From Nostoc commune NIES-4072 (GTDB lineage Bacteria > Cyanobacteriota > Cyanobacteriia > Cyanobacteriales > Nostocaceae), in contig NZ_BDUD01000004.1 in assembly GCF_003113895.1 (NCBI RefSeq), forward strand, positions 1 through 10,159: DNA of 10,159 nt. The letters run 5' to 3'. Shown here piece after piece: positions 5,309 through 10,159 of this stretch (the stretch's first letter is position 1; each line of letters starts with the position of its first letter). The notes beneath the pieces were generated by a model. That model worked only from the letters and a program-made list of their open reading frames with translations, did no database searches and was not told where the DNA came from. A program made the position numbers and the translations under genes.

Positions 5309-5505
5309 TTGGAATCCTCCAATTCAATAAAAAACCCTGCACCAGTATTGCTAATCTTTACTCTTTTTTGATTGACCAAGGTTTGAATAACTGACAAACT
5401 GAAGTTGATATGACACAATCGAGCGCTACCCCCACAATGGCGGAGATACTGTAGGCATAGTGAGGAATTGTCAGTAGGAGTGGGATGAGTGGATTTTTTC
5501 GGCAT
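5305..5505 (-). CDS. Small protein, possible winged-helix fold (66 aa)
   Basis: The start was set at the ATG 5505-5503 (MPKKSTHP), just after the stop of the 64-aa gene. A longer reading from 5592 would overlap most of that gene and is rejected. The RBS is weak, so expression may depend on coupling. After a Pro/Thr-rich N-terminus, residues 15-63 (LCLQYLRHCGGSARL ... LVNQKRVKIS ... GAGFFIELED) follow a helix, helix, helix, two-strand order like a small winged helix ending in a beta wing. This is pattern reading only. It overlaps the membrane-protein gene by 4 bp. Confidence 0.58.
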   Translation of the reverse strand: MPKKSTHPTPTDNSSLCLQYLRHCGGSARLCHINFSLSVIQTLVNQKRVKISNTGAGFFIELEDSK

Positions 5506-5513
5506 AATCTTGA

Positions 5514-5708
5514 CTATGACTCTATGATTTGTAAATGATGTGGATTGAAAAAAATTCCTTGACCAGGTGGCATATCTGGAAAATGAACACAAACCATTCC
5601 GTGTCCTGAATACTGGATTACTGTACCTGTTTGCCCCAACCTTGGATGTTTTTCTGTCAGTGGTTTAATGACTTTGACAACTGAATTAATTGCTGGAAGA
5701 TTAGCCAT
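5514..5708 (-). CDS. KOW/SH3-like small beta protein (64 aa)
   Basis: Residues 8-62 have the alternating pattern of an SH3-like or KOW barrel: VVKVIKPL, then GQTGTVIQYSG (25-35), MVCVHFPD (38-45), and FFNPHHLQII (53-62). The G-x-x-G-x-V turn is typical of KOW-type segments in ribosomal and transcription proteins and of cyanobacterial SH3-like subunits. The molecular partner is unknown. The ATG at 5708 has only a weak GGA upstream. Its stop is 8 bp before the next ATG (5505), so the two are probably co-translated. Confidence 0.66.
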   Translation of the reverse strand: MANLPAINSVVKVIKPLTEKHPRLGQTGTVIQYSGHGMVCVHFPDMPPGQGIFFNPHHLQIIES

Positions 5709-5734
5709 TTTTTATCCATTTTTCATGTTTCAGA

Positions 5735-5742
5735 GCGATCGC
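5735..5742. repeat. HIP1 octamer GCGATCGC
   Basis: This copy lies in the 68-bp gap between the 156-aa and 64-aa genes. Confidence 0.85.
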
Positions 5743-5776
5743 ACACTGATGATTGAATGCAATCGCGCTTTCAGTT

Positions 5777-6247
5777 TTAATCTTTGACCTTATGCTGTTG
5801 AATCAAAGCCAGCACAATGTTTGGAGTTAAAGGACTCCAACGTGGTTGACTAAAACGTTGACCATCCCAATTAAATTGCACTAAAGAAAAATCTTCTGGT
5901 TCTTCGTTTTTACTTATTTTATTGCGAGGATAATGCTCGATAAATAGAAAATTATCCCCCAAACAGCGACGAGCCGATAACATAGTATTCTGGTATCTTC
6001 GCCAAATCAATGTAGCTAGACCCTCCGCAGAATTAGTAATGCTTGTCCCCGTGTTTTGTTCATCTAAATCTGAACATAAAATAATGCTCGGCATGGAATA
6101 TGCTTGATAAATTCGCAGATGACAAATACTCTCCCAGTACTTTGGATTACTTTGCTGTAGTTCATGTCCCGCTCCTTTCCAAACGAAAATAGTGTCAAGC
6201 ACTAAGCTAGGTGAATCAAGATTAATGTTTGTAGTTTGAGTAGTCAT
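5777..6247 (-). CDS. Unrecognised alpha/beta protein (156 aa)
   Basis: The start was set at the ATG 6247-6245 (MTTQTTNINL). It overlaps the upstream TGA as ATGA and has AGGAAG (6256-6251) just before it. A longer in-frame start at 6283 would overlap the previous gene by 40 bp. The protein has strand-like segments (SIILCSDLDE 54-63, NFLFIEHYP 99-107, FSLVQFNWDG 120-129) and a Trp/Arg helix (LATLIWRRYQ 77-86). It ends with QRFSQPRWSPLTPNIVLALI, which looks like a well-defined fold. I cannot assign it to a family. It lies second or third in the small-gene cluster. Confidence 0.66.
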   Translation of the reverse strand: MTTQTTNINLDSPSLVLDTIFVWKGAGHELQQSNPKYWESICHLRIYQAYSMPSIILCSDLDEQNTGTSITNSAEGLATLIWRRYQNTMLSARRCLGDNFLFIEHYPRNKISKNEEPEDFSLVQFNWDGQRFSQPRWSPLTPNIVLALIQQHKVKD

Positions 6248-6519
6248 AGTCTTCCTGATCTGACATCGCAATAAGTTGTACACTCACGTCGTAGCTGATT
6301 ATCAAGAGAAAGCCAATTGATAATTTCTTCAGCCCTGGCTCTTTTGATGTAAAGTCCTTGCAGAACTCTATCTCGAAGAATTTCTAATCTCGCTGCTTCT
6401 AGATAATTCTTTTGCAAAAGCAAAAGCTTGTGTTGATCATGAAGTGGATCTACTTCTGTTGTTACCTCAGAATCAAATCGATCCATAACAAACGCGCGAA
6501 GATAATCATATTCAGTCAA
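6244..6519 (-). CDS. Unrecognised helical protein with TTG start (91 aa)
   Basis: The reading frame opens at TTG 6519-6517 with AAAAGGGAG (6536-6528) ending 8 nt upstream. The first ATG is 11 codons later and lacks an RBS, so the TTG start is favoured. The protein is helical and charged, with HKLLLLQKNYLEAARLEILRDRVLQG (30-55 region) as a likely long amphipathic helix. No domain was recognised. Its stop overlaps the 156-aa gene by ATGA, so the two are coupled. Confidence 0.6.
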   Translation of the reverse strand: MTEYDYLRAFVMDRFDSEVTTEVDPLHDQHKLLLLQKNYLEAARLEILRDRVLQGLYIKRARAEEIINWLSLDNQLRRECTTYCDVRSGRL

Positions 6520-6527
6520 GAATTATT

Positions 6528-6536
6528 CTCCCTTTT
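6528..6536 (-). promoter_or_regulatory. RBS supporting the TTG start at 6519
   Basis: AAAAGGGAG ends 8 nt before TTG 6519-6517. No ATG with an RBS is available nearby. Confidence 0.5.
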
Positions 6537-6553
6537 GTATTGGATAAATTTTA

Positions 6554-6871
6554 TTAATAATTCGAGTTTTCACCGATTCCATATTGCCATTTGAGAAAAC
6601 TGACGGGAGTACAGATTTCCTGCCAATCACAAGCTCCCATTGGGGCATTCCAGTCCTGTCGGTATTCCTCTCCAAAATACCCCAGTCCCCAATGCCAATC
6701 GTCATATTCCGGCTGTGACTCCCATCCAAACCAGAGAGCAACATTTACTTTAATCAGATACAAAAACTTAATCATCCATCCGCCATCATAATCAGAAATA
6801 AAATCGTAAAATTCTTCTAGAAAGCGTTCATTTGTTAATGCAATTAAATTCATTATTGACCAAAAATTCAT
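6554..6871 (-). CDS. Trp/Tyr-rich small acidic protein (105 aa), first gene of the cluster
   Basis: The ATG at 6871-6869 has only a weak AAGG upstream. The protein is unusual in composition: nine Trp and eight Tyr in 105 residues, concentrated at 32-97 (GGWMIKF, WFGWESQPEYDDWHWG, EEYRQDWN). A hydrophobic stretch (IKFLYLIKVNVALWFGW, 34-50) could be a membrane-associated helix or a buried core. No family was recognised. It opens the leftward run of eight small genes; a -10-like CATAAT lies upstream, but no -35 was found at normal spacing. Confidence 0.6.
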   Translation of the reverse strand: MNFWSIMNLIALTNERFLEEFYDFISDYDGGWMIKFLYLIKVNVALWFGWESQPEYDDWHWGLGYFGEEYRQDWNAPMGACDWQEICTPVSFLKWQYGIGENSNY

Positions 6872-6930
6872 CGGTTTATTACCTTTTTATTATGCTGCTA
6901 CCTAAAGTTTAATTGCTATCAGTAGCTTCG

Positions 6931-6990
6931 ATGATGATAAAATCTGTTCATGTTTGATAAAACTTGTCCATGTTTGATAACACCTGTAAA
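6931..6990. repeat. Three imperfect 20-bp tandem repeats spanning the rpn start
   Basis: Units 6931-6950, 6951-6970 and 6971-6990 share the core TGATAA followed by a TGT-containing tail. The last two units agree at most positions. ATGTTTGATAA occurs twice (6950-6960 and 6970-6980), 20 bp apart and therefore in different frames. The second is the true start of the nuclease gene. Confidence 0.7.
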
Positions 6991-7737
6991 TTCATTGCTG
7001 AGATGTATTCTCCTGATTTCGCTACTTGGTTGTTAGGAGAACCAATTACTTTAACCAAATTAAGTCCTACAGAGTTGTCTTTGGAACCTATTCGTGCTGA
7101 TGCTTTAATCTTGTTGCAATCAGATGAAGTTGTTCTCCACATTGAATTTCAGACCAAACCCGATGACGATATGCCGTTTCGGATGGCTGATTATCGTTTG
7201 AGGGTCTATCGCCGTTTTCCTAATAAACGAATGCACCAAGTGGTGATTTACTTAGCCAAAACCGAATCAGAGAAGGTGTATCAAACTACGTTCACGACTG
7301 AAAGTTTGCGACATGAATTTTCAGTGATTCGTTTATGGGAGCAACCTTTAGAAGTATTTTTGACAGCACCAGGATTACTGCCCTTTGCGGTTTTGAGTGC
7401 GACTAATAATAAGGTTGGTACATTAGAACTTGCAGCCGAAACTATTGACAAAATTCCTGAACGGCGAACACAAAGTAATATTGCTGCTGCTTGTGCAATT
7501 CTGGCTGGGTTAGTATTAGAACAAGAAGTCATTGGACGTTTATTCAGGAAAGACATTATGCAGGAGTCAGTGGTTTATCAATCAATCAAGACAGAAGGTA
7601 GCGATGAAAAAGCTCGTAAAATTGCTATCAACTTATTAGCTGAGGGTATCAGTGTTGATGTGATAGCTCGGTCTACTGGTTTACCAGTAGAAGTAGTGCA
7701 ACAATTACAGCAGGGAGAATCTGAAAACCAAGAGTAA
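6970..7737 (+). CDS. Rpn family recombination-promoting nuclease / putative transposase (PD-(D/E)xK)
   Basis: The sequence matches the abundant cyanobacterial Rpn/PDDEXK_2 type: FDNTCKFIAEMYSPDFATW (2-20), RADALILLQSDEVVLHIEFQT (42-62), and MADYRLRVYRRFP (72-84). The nuclease core is visible as D44, E59 and Q61 (ExQ in place of ExK, as is common in this family), with the helix carrying MADYRLRVYRR. A short helical C-terminal tail (INLLAEGISVDVIARSTGLPVEVVQQLQ) is the usual helix-turn-helix-like end. At 255 residues it is full length with no disruption. E. coli Rpn proteins cut DNA and stimulate RecA-independent recombination; the cyanobacterial copies are numerous and little studied. The start is ATG 6970; a TTG two codons earlier is less likely. 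There is no good RBS. Confidence 0.85.
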   Translation: MFDNTCKFIAEMYSPDFATWLLGEPITLTKLSPTELSLEPIRADALILLQSDEVVLHIEFQTKPDDDMPFRMADYRLRVYRRFPNKRMHQVVIYLAKTESEKVYQTTFTTESLRHEFSVIRLWEQPLEVFLTAPGLLPFAVLSATNNKVGTLELAAETIDKIPERRTQSNIAAACAILAGLVLEQEVIGRLFRKDIMQESVVYQSIKTEGSDEKARKIAINLLAEGISVDVIARSTGLPVEVVQQLQQGESENQE

Positions 7738-7766
7738 TTTTGCGACTATTCCTATACTGAATCAGA

Positions 7767-8162
7767 TCAACAAGGGCTGTATCTTAAGTCCCCATTTTTT
7801 ACCTTAATCAGTGACAGTGCGGGTTGTTGGCAACAATGCCCGTGTTTGTTGTAGCTGCTTGTACTTATCCCAATTCCTGGGATTATGAGGTGATGAGATT
7901 GACTCAACAAAAATTCCCAGTTCTGAGAATTGGTATCGAAAAACTCAATAGCTGCATCAAAACCACACTGCAAAAATCTGCTGTATGATTCTTCCGAGCA
8001 AAGAATTGATTCGACAATTGCAGTCAAGAGTTTGAGGTTGGTTTCAGTAGCAGCACCCTCTTTGTGGAGCCATTCAATGGTTTCTATTAGCTGTTGTTTA
8101 GCAGAAGCCGTAGTAGATGGTGGTAATGCTGCGATAGGAATAAAACCTGTTAGCTGTTTCAT
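7767..8162 (-). CDS. Unrecognised small protein (131 aa)
   Basis: The ATG at 8162-8160 (MKQLTGFIPI) was preferred; a TTG at 8177 overlaps the previous stop. Neither has a visible RBS. Residues 15-78 are helical (SAKQQLIETIEWLHKEG, LLTAIVESILCSEESYSRFL, FDAAIEFFD). The last 30 residues or so (SSYNKHGHCCQQPALSL...) look unlike the rest. The DNA there contains a compact inverted repeat (7820-7842), so the C-terminus may have been altered by a repeat or insertion. No family was recognised. It follows the 89-aa gene by 11 bp in the same direction. Confidence 0.55.
   Translation of the reverse strand: MKQLTGFIPIAALPPSTTASAKQQLIETIEWLHKEGAATETNLKLLTAIVESILCSEESYSRFLQCGFDAAIEFFDTNSQNWEFLLSQSHHLIIPGIGISTSSYNKHGHCCQQPALSLIKVKNGDLRYSPC
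7820..7842. repeat. Compact inverted repeat within the 131-aa gene
   Basis: CGGG-TTGTTG-G-CAACAA-TG-CCCG: 6-bp inner arms around one base and 4-bp outer arms with a 2-nt bulge. It lies in the atypical C-terminal coding segment. Confidence 0.45.
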
Positions 8163-8173
8163 GTTTGATTGGC

Positions 8174-8443
8174 TCAAAAATTATCTATTTCTGCAACACC
8201 TTCATCCGTTGTCGCTTTCCGTTGAGATTTGGCTTTACTGATTTGGAATTCGTTAGCTTTAATCACAGGCATTGCAGCCTCTTTGACTGCTGCTTTTGCC
8301 TGGTAATAAAGAAATTGAACTACACCGTCGGCATCTTCTTCTTCTTCGACTTGCGCCCAAAGTGAGCAGCCCAATTCGATTGATTCATAGTTGCCCAAGT
8401 TAAATTTTCTCGAATAACTAATTGAAACAGTACCGATTTTCAT
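8174..8443 (-). CDS. Conserved-looking small acidic protein (89 aa)
   Basis: The ATG at 8443 opens MKIGTVSISYSRKFNLGNYES. The RKFNLGNYES phrase followed by a strand (IELGCSLWAQVEEEEDADG) and an Ala/Lys helix (QFLYYQAKAAVKEAAMPVI) resembles short proteins I associate with phage and plasmid gene sets. I cannot name a family or function. The acidic run EEEEDAD (33-39) is a likely exposed turn. The RBS is weak. It is first in a pair with the 131-aa gene (11-bp gap). The region immediately upstream holds a 24-bp repeat. Confidence 0.6.
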   Translation of the reverse strand: MKIGTVSISYSRKFNLGNYESIELGCSLWAQVEEEEDADGVVQFLYYQAKAAVKEAAMPVIKANEFQISKAKSQRKATTDEGVAEIDNF

Positions 8444-8491
8444 TGACTTGTTTTTGCTGCTAATTTATGTAGTGGCGACTCAAAGATGAAT

Positions 8492-8515
8492 GGGAGCAAC
8501 GCGATTTTGTGAGGT
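8492..8515. repeat. 24-bp direct repeat, copy 2 (intergenic)
   Basis: Identical in sequence and orientation to 1660-1683, but outside any gene. In the frame used by copy 1 it runs into a stop 10 bases beyond the repeat. Confidence 0.8.
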
Positions 8516-8529
8516 CAGACAAAAAAGGT

Positions 8530-8558
8530 GCGATGCCTGCGGCGGGCGTAGCCATCGC
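8530..8558. repeat. GC-rich palindromic dispersed repeat (Nostoc type)
   Basis: GCGATG (8530-8535) and CATCGC (8553-8558) bracket a GC-rich core (CCTGCGGCGGGCG). Elements of this look are scattered through Nostoc-like genomes. It contrasts sharply with the AT-rich surroundings. Confidence 0.7.
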
Positions 8559-8624
8559 TAAAACTTACATTTGTGTATGGAGTAATTTTATTTGCAATTA
8601 ATATACGTAATTACACGTTAAATC

Positions 8625-8650
8625 ATCTTGATGAGATATCTCAAAAAGAT
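8625..8650. repeat. 26-bp dyad near the transposase end
   Basis: ATCTT-gat-GAGAT faces ATCTC-aaa-AAGAT: two 5-bp matching blocks per arm split by three mismatches, centred on GATATC. It could be an operator or a part of the IS end; no evidence decides. Confidence 0.4.
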
Positions 8651-8763
8651 TGGTAGCAAGTTATTTGACAATTATTTCCAAATATATCTGCAATAAGTCT
8701 TTAGGGCTTAGTATCAATTATGACAGAAAATAAATTAAATGCGGAATTAAAGTATAAAATTTA

Positions 8764-10159
8764 TCAGGACGTTTCGGGTTTGATAAACGAATTAAAGATA
8801 GAATCAGAAAAATTATCCCAACTTTTAGCTATCCATTGACAACGGAGGTGCAACATAATTTCTGCGTTATCTTGAAGCCAAAACTTACTATTACCTTTCA
8901 TGCGTAAATTAACAACTTGGCGAATTAAACTTTCAACTGCGCCACTACCAAGAGGTAATTTTCGAGCCGCAACTTCGTTATACTTTAAAAGCCTCTTCTT
9001 ATAAGCTTTTAAAATATAATTTCGCTCTTTTACCATAATTTTACAGCGCTCTCCATTTGCTTCAGATATCAATTCACCCATCTTTCTCATTAAATCTAGT
9101 GCCTGACCTTTTTTTAAAGTTTTTCGAGCTTTTTTAAACCATGATTGACGCTGATTATCTGTGCTAAAAGCAGCATCAGCAAAATCTTTTAAATGTGATG
9201 CAGCGTGATAAAAATCTAATAATTGATAAGTTTCAGATGGGCATTTTAGCTTTTTTAATAAAGGGGGAATATGTATCCATATCCATTCTGCACCATCAGC
9301 AATTAATAACACCTGTTTGGCTTGACTTATACCCAAATTTACCAAATACATTTCTAAAATGAGGAGGAATTCTTTATAACCGGAATACGTGCCATCATTA
9401 GTAATAGGTATTGCTGATGTCCTAATTTTTTTACCTTGTTCATTTACTACATAAATTGTTAGTAACTTTGGCTCCATCCATTCACCGACAAAGCCACGAC
9501 GGTTTGTTTTGTTACTGCGTCTACCTTTTTTATTGAACCTAATTTTAGTTCTTCCACCATCTACAGCGATTACAACTCGTTGGTCTTTGAGAACATTACT
9601 GTTAGATAAGTGACCCATCTCCAGATTTAATATTTTTGATTTGCGTAGATTAATACCAATTTCACCAAAAAGGTAAGTCAGGCGCTCGATTCGTTTTAAA
9701 CTAACATTTATTCCCCAATCCCTTAGCGTCGAACGTGCTGCATCAAAAGAACTGGCTATCGCACCACATTTAGCAATTGTTGACCAGACTAAAGGGCTAA
9801 TACCTTCTGACATCCCTAGCCATTTTAAAAACGGAAAAAATCCTTGATTTGAGGTTTTTATTTTTGGCTCATTGATCGGAGGATTATCAGATTCTTTACT
9901 TGTGGGATTCCGTTCAAGTACATAAGGTAAAGTTAAAGTTACTTCGACGTTTCCAAGTGTTACTATTTTTCGCTTTTTAGAACCATGTTTTTGTGTATTT
10001 AAATTTCTCCATCCCTGTGTTTGACTAACAGAATAGTTCAGGATTTTTGGGGATACAGAAAGATTATATAATAAAACAGCTATACATTGACCTGCTAAAA
10101 TCATTGCCTGTTCTCTAATTTCTTCTTCTCGTTCTCTCAGCTTTTTTCCATCCCACTCT
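8764..10159 (-). CDS. DDE transposase, ISKra4-like, N-terminus outside window
   Basis: The frame stays open from the TGA at 8764-8766 to the right edge, so the ATG at 10104 is probably internal; 18 further codons (EWDGKKLREREEE...) are visible before it. Numbered from that Met, the catalytic acids appear as D182 (VVIAVDGGRTK), D270 (LLIADGAEWIW) and E391 (GSGAVESLIRQVVNLR). A conserved EPKLLTIYVV strand (211-220) and DFYHAASHL (297-305) lie between the second and third motifs or nearby. These fit the ISKra4-type DDE transposases common in cyanobacteria; ISLre2-like is the main alternative. The catalytic half is uninterrupted, so the enzyme may be active. The fold would cut and join IS ends during transposition. 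Confidence 0.82.
   Translation of the reverse strand, partial: EWDGKKLREREEEIREQAMILAGQCIAVLLYNLSVSPKILNYSVSQTQGWRNLNTQKHGSKKRKIVTLGNVEVTLTLPYVLERNPTSKESDNPPINEPKIKTSNQGFFPFLKWLGMSEGISPLVWSTIAKCGAIASSFDAARSTLRDWGINVSLKRIERLTYLFGEIGINLRKSKILNLEMGHLSNSNVLKDQRVVIAVDGGRTKIRFNKKGRRSNKTNRRGFVGEWMEPKLLTIYVVNEQGKKIRTSAIPITNDGTYSGYKEFLLILEMYLVNLGISQAKQVLLIADGAEWIWIHIPPLLKKLKCPSETYQLLDFYHAASHLKDFADAAFSTDNQRQSWFKKARKTLKKGQALDLMRKMGELISEANGERCKIMVKERNYILKAYKKRLLKYNEVAARKLPLGSGAVESLIRQVVNLRMKGNSKFWLQDNAEIMLHLRCQWIAKSWDNFSDSIFNSFIKPETS
8764..10159 (-). mobile_element. Insertion sequence, partial (one end in 8444-8763, other end outside window)
   Basis: Inferred from the transposase gene. No terminal inverted repeat pair or target-site duplication can be seen because the distal end lies beyond 10159. 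The true element extends left of 8764 by an undetermined length. Confidence 0.6.

Larger units (their letters stand above)
8444..8763. other. Non-coding gap between the small genes and the transposase
   Basis: No supported gene is seen. It contains the second copy of the 24-bp repeat (8492-8515), a GC-rich Nostoc-type palindromic repeat (8530-8558) and a dyad (8625-8650). One end of the insertion sequence must lie here, but without the other end its terminal inverted repeat and target duplication cannot be defined. Confidence 0.6.

Noticed and set aside
5506..5592. 29-codon N-terminal extension of the 66-aa protein
   Set aside because: It would overlap most of the last third of the KOW-like gene. 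The internal ATG at 5505 fits just after that gene's stop.
6523..6744. 73-codon minus-strand ORF
   Set aside because: It overlaps the Trp-rich 105-aa gene in another frame and has no RBS.
8720..8839. 39-codon plus-strand ORF (MTENKLNAELKYK...) antisense to the transposase end
   Set aside because: Its composition is reasonable, but it overlaps the transposase 3' end, is very short, and has no RBS. It could be a broken gene, but not supportable.

Overview
The window looks like plasmid-type accessory DNA from a filamentous, Nostoc/Anabaena-like cyanobacterium. The evidence is AT-rich coding DNA, five HIP1 octamers (GCGATCGC), a G+A-rich short-unit repeat and a Nostoc-style GC-rich palindromic repeat, a ParM-like partition actin, an Rpn-family nuclease gene and an ISKra4-like transposase. 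The organism and the plasmid assignment are inferences from these features, not from a database match.

Layout. (1) 1-498, minus strand: N-terminal 166 codons of a ParM/StbA-like actin ATPase, running off the left edge. (2) 499-967: non-coding. It holds a G+A-rich repeat (552-593) and a dense set of inverted repeats (764-908) built around TATATACCCC and GGGGCTAAGTGGGG. This is where a centromere (parC-like) or replication origin would be expected, upstream of parM. (3) 968-1496, minus: a Pro/Lys-rich zinc-ribbon protein that appears frame-disrupted near its C-terminus. (4) 1618-2812, minus: a translationally coupled pair of unrecognised genes. (5) 3007-3348, minus: a small gene with a strong RBS and a terminator at 2948-2979. 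Across a divergent control region lies a plus-strand operon, 3511-4362. Its first protein carries two copies of a ribbon-helix-helix-like segment. The operon ends in a good intrinsic terminator (4383-4422). (6) 4429-6871, minus: eight short, tightly spaced genes, several overlapping by ATGA. They include a coiled-coil protein, a two-TM membrane protein, a KOW/SH3-like protein, a possible winged-helix protein and a Trp-rich protein. (7) 6970-7737, plus: an intact Rpn-family PD-(D/E)xK protein whose start codon lies inside three imperfect 20-bp tandem repeats. (8) 7767-8443, minus: two short unrecognised genes. (9) 8444-8763: non-coding, with one copy of a 24-bp exact repeat also found at 1660-1683, a GC-rich palindromic repeat and a dyad. 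(10) 8764-10159, minus: DDE transposase, N-terminus cut off by the window edge.

How it fits together. The left end looks like plasmid maintenance (partition actin plus candidate cis-acting site). The centre is plasmid cargo of unknown role in three transcription units. The right end is mobile-element territory. No CRISPR array, tRNA, rRNA or recognisable defence operon was seen. The strongest leads for something undescribed are the repeat cluster at 764-908, the duplicated RHH-like regulator at 3511-4029, the eight-gene mini-cluster at 4429-6871, and the +1 frame disruption of the zinc-ribbon gene.
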